Below, piece by piece: positions 31,694-42,640 of a DNA stretch of 64,000 nt. Source of the DNA: Paramyrothecium sp. XJ0827 (taxonomy: Eukaryota > Ascomycota > Sordariomycetes > Hypocreales > Stachybotryaceae). Location: NCBI GenBank assembly GCA_020881915.1, contig JAJFPB010000003.1, forward strand, positions 1,922,001 through 1,986,000, read 5' to 3'. Below the pieces are notes generated by a model. It was not told where the DNA came from. It did not search any database and worked only from the letters and a program-made list of their open reading frames with translations. Position 1 is the stretch's first letter. The number at the start of each line of letters is the position of its first letter. The translations under genes were made by a program, and so were the position numbers.

Positions 31694-34198
31694 ATGTGTG
31701 GTGTTACCGGTCTCCTGGTACGTCCCCGTGCCATTTTGAGCCCCCTCTACGATTCTCGCCGGGATGTTGACGTTTTATATCTCAGTTGGGTGACACCAGG
31801 GCCACCACGGCCGCTGTTGACTTGCACGAGTCTCTTTACCTTCTACAACATGTTCGTATTACCCATTGGTTCCCCTTTAAAATTTGAGCATTGTTAGGGA
31901 GCTGACATGGTCATGAAATAGCGTGGACAAGATGCTGCCGGCATCACCATTTGCCAAGGCGGCCGCGTTTATCAGTGTAAGGGCAATGGGATGGCCGTCA
32001 AGGTCTTTGCCGAGGGCAAACGCACCCAGCAGCTTCCGGGCTACATGGGTAAGCATCCATCATCTTCACGCACATGGGCAGACTGACATCTATCAGGTTT
32101 GGGCCATTTGCGATACCCGACCATGGGCACCTCATCCGCGTAAGTACCGCACCTAAGAACACGTGGTAGTCCTACCGTACTGACGCGCATCACAGGTCCG
32201 AGGTATGCCTTGTCCAACCTTATTGTGAAGAAATTTTCACTGAATTCTTTGTCAGGCACAACCATTTTACGTCAACTCGCCGTTCGGAGTGTCGATGAGT
32301 GTAAATGGCAACCTCGTAAACACTGAATACCTTCGCAAGTTCCTCGATGAGGAGGCTCGTCGGCACATCAACTCGGATTCGGACTCCGAACTCCTGTGCG
32401 TGCTCGACTTTGCCCCCTCATGGGCCTTAGACGGCATGAGCTGACTGGCTTTTTCGCAGGCTGAACATTTTTGCACACGGTCTCCAGAAGCTTGGCAAGA
32501 CTCGTGCCAATTCAGAAGACATCTTCACGGCGCTGGACGATGTGTACTTCATGTGTCAAGGTGCCTTTGCGTGCACCGCCATGATCGCAGGCTTCGGCAT
32601 TTTGGGTTTCAGGTACGTTGCATGCGTTCTCGCTCGCCCGAAATCGTCGTTCTGATCGGTGTAGGGATGCGAATGGAATCCGCCCTCTTTGCGTAGGGTC
32701 AAGGCCATCACTCACCTTGCCTGGGGCGACTGACTACTTCATGGCTTCGGAGTCTGTCGCGTTGAAGCAGCTTGGCTTCGGCAACATTGTCGACGTGCTG
32801 CCGGGTCAGGCTGTATTCATTGAGAAGGGCGGTGCTCCGATCTTCCGCCAGATCGTCGAGAGGAAGTCCTACACACCAGACTGCTTTGAATACGTTTATT
32901 TCGCGCGCCCGGACTCTCACATTGATGGCATCTCGGTGTACCGTAGTCGGCAAAACATGGGAGAGAAGCTGGCGAAGAAAGTCCGGGATGTTCTGGGAGA
33001 CAAAGGAGTTGATGAGATTGATGCCGGTATGTTGCGTTACGTTGTCTCTTCTCAGTCGCGGCACTGACGAAGTCTCCAGTCATTCCGGTTCCTGAGGTAA
33101 ATTGTGCTATCGGCGAGGCTGTGCTACCGTCGTGCTGACCTGGCGCCACAGACGAGTAACATCGCAGCAGCTACCCTGGCTAGCAAGCTGGGTAAGCCGT
33201 ACGTGACTGCACTCATCAAGAACCGATACGTCCACCGCACCTTTATTCTGCCTGACCAGGCCTTGCGACAGAAGAGTGTCCGCCGTAAACTCTCGCCCAT
33301 CGAATCGGAGTTCCGGGGCAAAAACCTCATCATAGTCGATGACAGTCTTGTCCGTGGCAGTAAGTGAAGTCACCCCATAGTGTTGACTCACACGCTAACT
33401 CGAGTCATAGCCACGTCTCGGGAAATCGTAAGCCGATTTTGTCGAGGCGCAAATCGCAACGCACTGCTGACGCGTGTATCTTCAGGTCCAAATGGCTAGA
33501 GAAGCAGGAGCGGCTCGCGTCATCTTTGTTTCGTGTTCTCCAGAGTGCACGCACCCGCACATTGTGAGTCCAAGTACATTCCTGCTTCGATGTTGTTGCT
33601 AACTGCGATGAAGTATGGCATTGATCTTGCGGACCCTGCTGGTAAGAGCCTGAACCCGAGCGGCTTTTGTGCTCAAGTCATAACGCAACACACTAACTTG
33701 GGGTACAGATTTGGTCGCGCATAACAAGACACGGCAAGAGATCGCCAAGTACATCCATGCGGACGACGTCATCTTCCAGGATCTAGACGACTTGAAGGCT
33801 GCTTGTTTGGAGGCGGCTGATGACTCGAGCGCAGTCGAAGACTTTGAGGTGGGTGTGTTCTGCGGCAAGTATGTTACCGAGGTACCGGAAGGATACTTCG
33901 AACACTTGAGCGAGCTTCGACATGCGAAGAAGGCGAAAAAGAACGGCTTGGTGAATGTCATGGCTGGCGGAGATGAGGGCACCGTTGTGACCAGCTCCGG
34001 CCCCACAAATGGTGTACCGAACCGTGCTGAGGCCGAGGCCCTCCGACAAGCGAATGGGTTGAAATCGCCAGAGCTTCGGGAGGATATTAGGTATGTTGTC
34101 GCTCACATGTTGGTGTTGCCGCGATTGCTAACCGACGTTTCGGTAGTCTTTATAACATTGCAAGCGAACTTACGGCTCATGAGAAGTCGATGGAATAA
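31694..34198 (+). CDS. ADE4: Amidophosphoribosyltransferase (glutamine PRPP amidotransferase)
   Basis: Fifteen exons: 31694-31717, 31786-31851, 31922-32048, 32097-32139, 32196-32202, 32256-32395, 32460-32612, 32665-33026, 33080-33096, 33152-33359, 33411-33427, 33486-33563, 33614-33641, 33709-34090, 34147-34198; total 1,704 nt, 567 residues. The catalytic cysteine is Cys2 (MCGVTGLL), freed when Met1 is removed. The class II glutaminase domain runs to about 230 ([42 protein letters not shown]). The phosphoribosyltransferase domain follows with VIPVPETSN and the PRPP loop [12 protein letters not shown]. It makes 5-phosphoribosylamine from PRPP and glutamine, the committed step of purine synthesis, in the cytosol. 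Exon 5 is only seven nucleotides and exons 9 and 11 are 17 each; all phases agree. The C-terminal 80 residues are a fungal-type extension. Confidence 0.96.
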
Positions 34199-34996
34199 AT
34201 GAGATTTACTGCGGGCCTTGACGCTTCCACCCCAGTTATCCATCTCCGTCATTGAGCTTTGCCTCCCGGTACCAGACCACGATTTCGGTCCGCGAGGTGT
34301 ATATGAGATTATGCCGAGGGGGCATGTAATAGATTGCATGGTGTCTGAATTGTTTGTAGCCATGAGTATCGAGTCGCAGTGCTTCCATAAGCAGACGATG
34401 AGTGGCTTGAGCAGCCATGTGTGGCTGCAATGGGACTGCTCCTCAGCTAGGCTCTAGTCCCAGTAGAGCGAAATAGACAGAGGCAGCCGTACACACGAAG
34501 AATCGTTGACCCTTGTTCTGAAAGCCCACGAGGACTCAACATCATCTATACCCGGCCGTGGCTCCATTCATAACTGCATTGAAGCATCGTAATACTGAGC
34601 GGCTAGACAGTGGGGCAAGGTACACATGAAGGCCCGCCATAGCATTTCTAGGACATTGAGTAGCACACTGGGACGGGCGTGGCAAGTTCTGCTGCAACGC
34701 ATTTCTGCGATTAAGTGAGCGGGAACACCATCGCGAGCGCGCCGTTGCTGTTGCGATGCGGACGCATGTTTTGGCTGCTGACAAAGAAGTGGGTTTTGAG
34801 GTCGAAAGCCCAAGGCACAGAAAAGTGCGCCATTGGGAAGAGGTGGGTGGAAGTGGTCCGAGCTCCGTGGACTCACGTGACCAGATTTCAGAGCAATCAG
34901 AAACCGGCATTGGCAACAGCACCTCTGCCATTGCAGGAAGACATCACGAATTGACTGAGCGACAGTTTTGCGTTTGACGAGGCACGCACCTGCACA
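34199..34996. other. Intergenic, nothing recognised
   Basis: Between ADE4 and the complex I gene. Overlapping minus-strand frames at 34542-34931 and 34568-35020 have no protein-like features. Confidence 0.45.
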
Positions 34997-35838
34997 ATGG
35001 CCGAGACTACGACCAAGCAAGCTCCGTCGACCTTTGTCGGCACGAGCAAGGTCGTCCAGACCGAGTATCCGGTGAGTGAGCGTGCGATTGGCGAAGCAGA
35101 TGGGCGTCCAGAATGACTGACGGCGACGGATGATTTAGCTCATTGACAACGACCCGTACGTCCATGTCCCGTCAACCATGCGACCACTCGTCCTCCCTCC
35201 TACCGATGGACCTCGCAACCGACACAATTCTGCGGGATCAGACTCTAACCTGTGCACAGTCACTTTAAGCGCGTCGTCGGCTATGCGAGAACCTCCGACT
35301 ACGTGGCCGGCGCCGTCGCCGCTGCCTTCGGCCCTGGTGCCCTCTACACCCTCGAGAAATTCGCGCCTTCATATGCCGGACGTGGCGGTTTTGCCAAGGC
35401 CATGCGGTTAGCCGGTGGTGTTGGATTGATTGGTGGTTTCCTCTACTTCTACCAACGATCGGCCCGTACGTGCTCCCTTCCCTTGGGTTCAACCCCAGCC
35501 TTTCCCCGTCTCCCTGGGCAATTCGTTGAAGCTAATGTACTCTCCGTGCTTATGTAGTCCGATTCTACGGCGCCACCGAGAACTCCCGCGAGATCGAGAT
35601 GGACATGCGCGAGATGGTCGGCAAGGTCAAGGCCGGCCAACCCCTCTACGGACACAGCCACCTGAGCCCATACCTGCAGGGCGTCGCCGCCCGCCAGAGC
35701 AGGTACTCGGCCCTGCTGTTCAGCACCATCCCCTGGTTCAACTTCGTCAACCACGACCAGCACGGCGTCGACACGGCCAAGTACTACCAGCAGGCCGAGA
35801 GGGAGCTGGAGGCGGAGCGCGTGGGCAAGAGTGCGTGA
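34997..35838 (+). CDS. Complex I (NADH:ubiquinone oxidoreductase) 21-kDa subunit
   Basis: Four exons, 34997-35071, 35139-35155, 35260-35465 and 35558-35838, with introns of 67, 104 and 92 nt; 192 residues. The conserved N-terminal part YPLIDNDPHFKRVVGYARTS spans exons 1 to 3 and is followed by a hydrophobic membrane region (DYVAGAVAAAFGPGALYTLE and AMRLAGGVGLIGGFLYFYQR). The C-terminal domain begins RFYGATENSREIEMD and ends with an amphipathic HDQHGVDTAKYYQQAERELE. This matches the fungal 21-kDa accessory subunit of mitochondrial complex I (two-domain architecture). It sits in or at the inner membrane and supports assembly or stability rather than catalysis. Exon 2 is only 17 nt but is needed to keep the frame and the conserved motif. 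Confidence 0.88.
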
Positions 35839-37072
35839 GGGGCGCTCGAGGGCCGATGGGGGAGAGCCGGGCGCGGTGTTGTATATTACGCGTTGGAGGT
35901 GAGACAGTCATGCCTCGACGGCAAAATGTTCAATTTTTTACGAAACTGCGAAAGCCAAATACAATATCTGGAAACCAACCTGTCGCCGTATCTCCTTGAA
36001 CACAAATGACGGGTGGGAATGTTTGCCCGCCTACCGAAATCTCAGGACACTGTCCTATCATAACAAATACTCTACTCGTAAGCACATTTAGACCAGCCTG
36101 TTTTCGTCACTGTCCTGCTTTTGAGGGGAGAGGTAAAGTGGTCGACCATGGCGCAAAATTCATGAGCGCAAGTACTTTCCCTTTTCGGCAGTCCAGATGC
36201 TTCATGCACCGCACCCAACCTCCATTTGATGAGCAGAATCAGTTATGGAAGTCACCCACATGTGCACCGTTTGTATAGCTCGAGATGCGAAGTACAGTCG
36301 GCAGAAATTTATAGTTTCTCATCTTTTGTCGTTTCGAACGAAGGAGTTCCATCAGCAGCCCCTTTCGGCATCTCCTTTGGCGTAGGCGAGGAGACCCGTG
36401 TCATCCCGGTTCTGCCTCACACCCGGGACAGCCTCTACCAGCTGTTCCGTCCGAGTGTGCGGTGCTCAAACGCCCGAGGACGCAGAGTATGGCCACAACA
36501 ACAAGAGCGAACAGTACGTGGGAACAGTGGCACATGAAGATTGGGAACCCCGCAGCAGGTGCAAAGGAAGATGAACCCTTCCATGGTGACTTGGTGGTAG
36601 CCTTGTTGCATTTACCTTTGTGTCGGAAATCAACTACCAACTATGCCATCTACGCTGCTCGCTGGGAAAAGACAAACCCTAAGGGAGTCAAGAACAGATG
36701 ACGTGCTCTTACAGTGCTCGTATCTGGCCATCAGGCCGGGCATATGAGCAGCTTGCCATCAGATTTGCGACCCCGACCTCAGCCTTCTAAGTCCAAAAAG
36801 GAAGAAGAAAAAAGAAGAAAACACCACCCAAGAACGAGACGCCGCCGATGCTCACCATCAACAAGCTCCAATCATGACGAATCTCCCACACAGTTGCTCC
36901 AACGCGCGTTATCCACAATCTCCGCATACATACCGGTACCAATGCCAACTCCTCGCTCCTCCAGATACGGCCCGGGAGAATGAACCTCGGCAGGGGCAAA
37001 CAAAAAAAAAAACGGGACAAAGAACCACGGGAGCCAAAAGGTACAGTAACGCCTTAGTACAGGACTAACCAA
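35839..37072. other. Convergent intergenic region
   Basis: 1.2 kb between the 3' ends of the complex I gene and the kinase gene. No supported gene; a poly-A tract lies near 37000-37012. Confidence 0.45.
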
Positions 37073-39126
37073 CTACTGGCCGCGGGCCATGGCCAGACAC
37101 AGCTCGCACAATTCGGCGTCGAGACACCTGGACTGAGAGCGCAGGTGCCATCTTGCGATGCGTAAACCCAAAGGCAGGGTCCGGATAGATCTGCCCACGC
37201 GATGAGAAGATCGTCCCACACGCCTGGCCGGATTTGTAAAAGCGCTTCGCGGTACGGTTCTTCCCACGCGCCTGGCTGGCCTTCTTGGGGCTCTCGGCGG
37301 GAGAGATGTGATGCCGCGTCCAGGCCCGTTCCTCGGATTCTCTGTTCCAGGAGTGGGAACCGAAGGAGACGCTCCCGGAGCGTACGACGACGTCGACCGT
37401 GGCGCAGCATCCGAGAGCGATATGCTCGACATTCTCTCGGTCAGGCCCGGACCTGGGTCAGAGTCGACCTGCGGATTATGGGTTGCCGCTGTGGAGGGCA
37501 AACCCATGGCCTCAGTGGCTGAATCGGTAGTTGCGTTGGGCTGTTCAAGCCATGGTACTGTCTCCAAAGGCATCTGTCTCAAGCGCACGCCCATCTCTGC
37601 GGCGGTCGGTCGGTCGTTTGGCTCCGCCGCGAGCATGGTCGCGATGAGGGGGAGGTGCTTCTCTGCGCATCGTCGTAGCTCTCTGTCCGACATTGCCATT
37701 CCCTTCTTTAGACCGCTGTCCGGCTCGGCCATGCAATGCATGACGGTGGCTCCCATGGACCAGATGTCCACCTTGGGCGTGTGCCGCCCAAAGGTGCGAA
37801 CCTCTGGCGAGAAGTATAAAGGGGTGCCCACGTATGATGTGGACTCGTTGACGCATTTGGTAGTGCCAAAGTCCCCGAGATAGAAATGGTCCCCCCGATA
37901 GAGAATGTTGCTGGGTTTCACATCTCTGTGAATCACCGCAGGGGTTTGAGCATGCAGAAACGTAAGCGCATCCAGCGTTTGCTCCAGCATTCTCCGTGTG
38001 ACGCTCTAGATTACACGAGAAAGTGGCTGGGCCTCTGGTGATTTGACGTGGCCAGATAGCGTTGAGATAATTCGTTGGGCGAAAGTGCCCTCGTAGAGAG
38101 GCATGAAGAGTTCTATGTCTCGGCCTATCTCGAATCCTTGTCCGTGGATATATGGCACCAAGTTTTCCTGAATCTAGTGGTTAGTCGCAACGACAAGCTG
38201 TGGGAGTAGGAGTTGAAACGTACGTGCCGCAAACTCATAATGAGCTTTACCTCATTCCTTATCTTTTCTCGCCTTGAGACTTCCGCTTCCAAGCCAGCGT
38301 TCGCAAGTTTCTCCGCCGGGAAGACTTTGCAAGCGAGGTGATCACCCTGGTACATGTCAACGACATGAAAAACCTTCGCCTGCATCCCCTCGCCCAGGAA
38401 CTTCACTTCGCTGTAGCTGAGGGCGCCAAAGTCTTCATCAGGGTCTGTAGTACTTCCGGTTTGGAAACCTGTGGTGTCGTTAATGGATGTCGCTGAGTTG
38501 GTAGCGGCACCGGCTGCTGCGGAGAAATGCCGACGAGGGCCCTGGGATGTGCTCTCCAAGGTTTTGTCCTCGTCAGGTAGACTCGCAAAACTAAGAAGTT
38601 TGGAGTAAAGTGCAGCATTCTCTTCGTGAGTTCGTACTGGTCGCATCAGGGTGAACACCGCCGAGCCCATGCAAAGTGTCCAATATAGTTGATGTGAACC
38701 TGCGCTGATACCTGTTGGAATCCGGAAGACCACGCTTTGTCGAGGAGAGCCAGACAGAAGGTCTCGCTTGCTATGTGAGACTGGGCCAGGTTCGGATATC
38801 TTTGGCAGTAGGAAGAGTTTCGTATCACCACGGGTGGAGATATCATGTAGGATGATCTCGCCAGTTTCCTGGTTCACATCGAAAAAGCATTGAGTTTCTC
38901 GGGGGAATCGTTGACCAAGAGCCACATCATTGTGGCTGCGCCGGCCAAACATGGCCAGCCTTGGAGCCGACTTTGGCCGTGGGTGTAAGTTCATTTGCAA
39001 GCCTTGGCCACTGTCGTGGCCGGGCACGACACATCTCAGGTGTGCATTTCGGTTATCACACACGATCGAGACTGCATCTTCGCTGTTTGGAACGAGGTAG
39101 AATATAGCCTGGGAAAAGCTATCCAT
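37073..39126 (-). CDS. Ser/Thr protein kinase with FHA-like N-terminus
   Basis: Three exons on the minus strand, 39126-38224, 38167-38048 and 38005-37073, give 651 residues. Residues 1 to about 165 look like a forkhead-associated-type beta-rich domain (SHNDVALGQRF, FDVNQETGEIILHDIST). The kinase domain (about 240-480) has a divergent glycine loop LGEGMQAKVF, the ATP lysine in HLACKVF (Lys267), HRDVKPSNIL, DFGTTK, a TSYVGTPLYFSPEV activation segment and VDIWSMGA. The last 170 residues are disordered, rich in Pro, Arg and RRVGR repeats. FHA plus kinase recalls Rad53/Cds1-type checkpoint kinases, but the order and divergence do not allow that name. Intron 1 (56 nt) is normal. Intron 2 (38006-38047, 42 nt) has a poor GTCAAA donor but removes an in-frame TAG. 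Confidence 0.86.
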
Positions 39127-40196
39127 GTTCCCGTGCACTGCTCAGACTGGAGCCCGGAAGTTGTTGGAAGGAGAAGGGTCTTAAGGGGATCACATAGGCA
39201 AAGGTGGTGTGTAGTGCGAAGTTGAAGGTGGTGAGGGAGCGTTGGAAGCGGTCAAACAACCCCAACAAGGCTCACGTGGTGAGTCTACTAGAACCTCCGG
39301 TGGGCCATCACCGCTTAATACATGATAATCTCACAACATTCTCTAGTTAGACAAAGTATCGTTTTGTGTTTGGGCCCCAAGGTAGCTTGCCGTGGTTGTG
39401 TTACAGCCCGCGGAACAACCAGCGCATAAGGGCGGGCTGGACAAACTGGGCGAATGCAGCTGACGGGCAACTGACGGGCTTCTGCGGAAGCACGACACTG
39501 TATTCCGCGTGAGATTTACTCCGGAATCAGAGTCAACGTGGCAATCTGGGGACGAAGCAGGGACGGAGGTAGAGAATGGCGGAGGACATCAGGCGACAGT
39601 AGCATCTATTTCCGGATACACCTCAATCCTGGATGTATGGCAGGAAAGCTCGAAGCACAGTACACCGTGCGATCACTAGACTCTAGGTCTGGCGCGTTGA
39701 TTGCCTTTGAGTGTATCAGGCGTCTTTCAGGTGGTCAAAGGACACTTCGGGGGTGGGTGGGTCGGCTCGTTGTCTCACAGACGCATGTGCTTGCCCGCCC
39801 TCCAATGCTGTGCCTGTCCCTTCATTTCCTTCAGTCTCGTGGTTGTCTTCCTTTCTTAGCCGTGGCTTGAAGGGGACAAAGAGGTCAAACGAGGGTTCCC
39901 TTAGCGGTCCGTTCACACTTTCCAGAATCTTCTCCAACTAACTGCTCTTCCTGCAGGTTGACGTTAGCTGGGGGAGGGAAATTGTCACGTACAGTACGCA
40001 CAAGTATATGAATGTGCGCGCCTGTCTTCTGTCCGACCTGAGCCTCATCAACAAACCATCCCCTTACAGAGTCGCTCTTTACGCCCCCAAGCCCGAGCCA
40101 GCCTCTGTGCTCAGCCCTTCATCACAAAACGCCAACAGAAGACTCCTTTGCCTCGCTCTTCCACCCGGGCTCTGACCTGGCCCCAAGAATCGCACA
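39127..40196. other. Intergenic between divergent genes
   Basis: 1.07 kb; presumably promoters of the kinase (minus) and the AT-hook gene (plus). No supported coding sequence. Confidence 0.45.
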
Positions 40197-41363
40197 ATGG
40201 TGAGCTACACGGCCTCGTTTCCAATCTCAGAGGAGACACAGCGGGCAAAATCAGGGGATTACCCAGTCATTTGCTCACTGGACGAGTACGACCCTGACGA
40301 GGAGAGACTTGGAACACCCGAGCCCGAAACAAAGGACCCAGAAGACTACGCATTCTGGGGTCGCAAGCGCTTTGGCAGAGAATGGTATAAGCTTCGTCAA
40401 ACCATGCTCAGACAAAGAAACAACTGGTCCATCAAGCCTGAATCGTTTGGAGAGCAACTGTTCCGGGATCGCCAGCTGCATCTTAGAATCATGGAGCGCA
40501 GGGTTGAGCGTCGCCCATTTATGCCAAAGGATCGCATGGGAGATCCCGGCTGGCCAGCGTTTTACGCGCGAGAGTTGGCCAAACGTGGCATCACTGACCC
40601 GAATCAATTACCAACTAGACAACTACGTGAGGCATTCAAGGAACCAGCAGATCTGGAACGCGGCAAGAATTGGTTCCTGGATTCAATTTTTTCTTCCAAT
40701 GACGGGATTGACTGGAAACGTAACCGTCGTGAAGAAGAAATCGGGAGAGAAGAGAATGATAGCGAACGTGCAAAGCTGTACCACGTTCTTAGACGGGGTG
40801 GAAATAACCCTCAAGCAAAGGACGAGTTCTACGAGCGCGGGGAACAAGGCGACCTCCGAGAAAAAGGAATGACGGAGGAGCAGGTTGAGTGGCTTTGGTG
40901 GGAGAAGAGGGCCTGGAGGCGAGGCACGCTGTCGCAACCCAGGCCTATGTTCCCCACACTCCTGGCGGAGTGGCGCAAGGACTGGGAAGAGGATGGCCAC
41001 AGTGAGGAAACAAAAAAAGAGCTGCTGTTGATTATTTCCGAATATCTAACACCACCGAAAGAATCGACCGAGCCAAAACCCCCGGCTGCCCCGGCTTCGT
41101 CGACAAAGAGCTCCGTCCCTGGGCCATCCACGACCACGACCACGACCACGGCCCGAGAGGCCCGCGACACTGCTGGGACACCTCAGCCGAGTCGTAAACG
41201 CGGACGCCCTCGGGCGTCTCCGCCCAAGACGTCGGCGTCCAAGGCGTTGTATGGCGCAGTAGACGGATTGGCCGGTGGCCCCAGCCGCAAGAAAGCGAAG
41301 GAAGAGGGACGCCGAACTAGTCGAAGGCTTGCTGGGCTTCAGCCGGAGTTCGACAAGGCTTAA
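40197..41363 (+). CDS. AT-hook-containing nuclear protein of unknown function
   Basis: Intronless, 388 residues. The N-terminal two thirds are charged and tryptophan-rich, with recurring WxxxR patterns (FWGRKRFGREWYKLRQ, WLWWEKRAWRRG, LLAEWRKDWEEDG). A Pro/Ser/Thr linker with a Thr run (about 310-330) leads to a basic tail with a perfect AT-hook core SRKRGRPRASP, then GGPSRKKAKEEGRRTSRRLA, both likely nuclear or DNA-binding signals. Function is unknown; binding to AT-rich DNA in the minor groove is inferred from the AT-hook only. The start codon follows a GC-rich leader and a clean CACAATGG context. Confidence 0.75.
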   Translation: MVSYTASFPISEETQRAKSGDYPVICSLDEYDPDEERLGTPEPETKDPEDYAFWGRKRFGREWYKLRQTMLRQRNNWSIKPESFGEQLFRDRQLHLRIMERRVERRPFMPKDRMGDPGWPAFYARELAKRGITDPNQLPTRQLREAFKEPADLERGKNWFLDSIFSSNDGIDWKRNRREEEIGREENDSERAKLYHVLRRGGNNPQAKDEFYERGEQGDLREKGMTEEQVEWLWWEKRAWRRGTLSQPRPMFPTLLAEWRKDWEEDGHSEETKKELLLIISEYLTPPKESTEPKPPAAPASSTKSSVPGPSTTTTTTTAREARDTAGTPQPSRKRGRPRASPPKTSASKALYGAVDGLAGGPSRKKAKEEGRRTSRRLAGLQPEFDKA

Positions 41364-41908
41364 CCCAGGCCGAGCTGTTGCTCCACGGCCAGCGAAGTTA
41401 TACACGTGGTCGATGCAGCTTGCTGCGAGGGAGTCGCTGGTTGAGGTTGAGTCTGCCTTGGCTGATCGGGTGTTTGGGGCTGGAGCAGGTCTTGGGACAA
41501 ACACTGGGGTGGGATTGACGCCTCGTTTCTGGTGCAAAACGGGAGACATGGCCATCAATACCAGAGTGTGTATGCTGTTGAACGTTTGTATGAGAACGTT
41601 GTGGTTTTCTCTATGTAGTACTGGTTTAACATTTTGGATAATAAAATCAGCGTTAAATCAGAGCCATCTTTTCACACACCTATGTTACAAGTCATTGTAT
41701 GTCTCCTTCTAAATTGAGTGTATCATCATGTCCGCTGCCTCACGCCGTACCGCACCAGCCCCCTCGACAACTCCAGTTCTATACATTGGGTATTGAGGTA
41801 TATCCCCGTCAGGCCTAGGCCAGAGTTTAAAGCTCGGCTGGAACGACGCGGTCAGATCCAGGACTCAGGCCCCGGGGTTGAGGTCTGATGATCCCGAGGT
41901 AGGGTTCA
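41364..41908. other. Intergenic
   Basis: 3' region of the AT-hook gene and the lost or missing 5' part of the amidoligase-like pseudogene. No exon carrying the expected N-terminal amidoligase motif was found here. Confidence 0.4.
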
Positions 41909-42640
41909 ATGGATACTCCTCAGCATCGACAGCGTCAGGTCCTTCGAGAAGCACTTGCTAAGCAGGTAAACACTGCTGGAAGTCCTGCCAGCGACCATTC
42001 TTCTTCTTTTACCAAAGCAACTTTTGAAGACGAGCGTAGTTTGGACGAAGTCGCCCCAGACTTCTGTGAGTTTCCAACGACAACCTTCATTTTTTCCTCA
42101 GTCCAACATCAGGTTCTCAGGGAGGATTGAGATTGTCGCACACACTCTCCGTACAAAAATGGACTGGCAGAAACTTGTTGACGTGATTCTGAGCAACATG
42201 AACAGACTCTGCGATACACATTTAACAACTGGATGTTCTACGCATGTACATGTCTCACCAACGCTGGATGCTCCCGCACTAACATATTCCGTTGCCAACT
42301 TACAGTCCATCCCCAAGGCCATTTCCTACTTCGACGATTCCATCACAAAGTTATACCGCCAGATAGGAAAGAAAGCGCCTGGGTCCAGTCTACCATTCTC
42401 GGTAAGAATGCGCGGGCCGAAATACGGAAAGCATATTCCGATGTGCCTAAGACGGGTTAGGGAGGCTTATTCGCTTTGTTATCGATTGAGACACCCCCAA
42501 AGAGTCTTTGCTGGGATTCTAGCAACCTCACTGGTCGTTGCGGTACAATGGAATCTCGACGGACGACCGGAGTAAAAACTGCCGCTGACACGACGCCGCC
42601 AGCTTGCGCCTTTCCGCATGTAGCGCTTTCTAGGTGGCTC
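41909..42640 (+). pseudogene. Decayed amidoligase-like gene (PF12224 type)
   Basis: Exon 41909-42065 joins through a good 55-nt intron (42066-42120, GTGAGT...CTCAG) to an exon from 42121 with RIEIVAHTL, GCSTHVHVSP and a SIPKAISYFDDSIT stretch, the order of fungal putative amidoligases. Near 42350 the frame breaks: the continuation VIPPDRKESAW and NARAEIRKAYSDV is in the frame two bases over, as after loss of one base. That second frame is then stopped by TAG at 42458-42460 where the family usually has Trp, and resumes with NLTGRCGTMESRR and GVKTAADT up to about 42600, after which similarity fades. The usual N-terminal segment is not found. Amidoligases of the ATP-grasp-unrelated GCS-like fold join amines to carboxylates; this copy cannot make a working enzyme. 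Homology is judged by eye. Confidence 0.62.
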
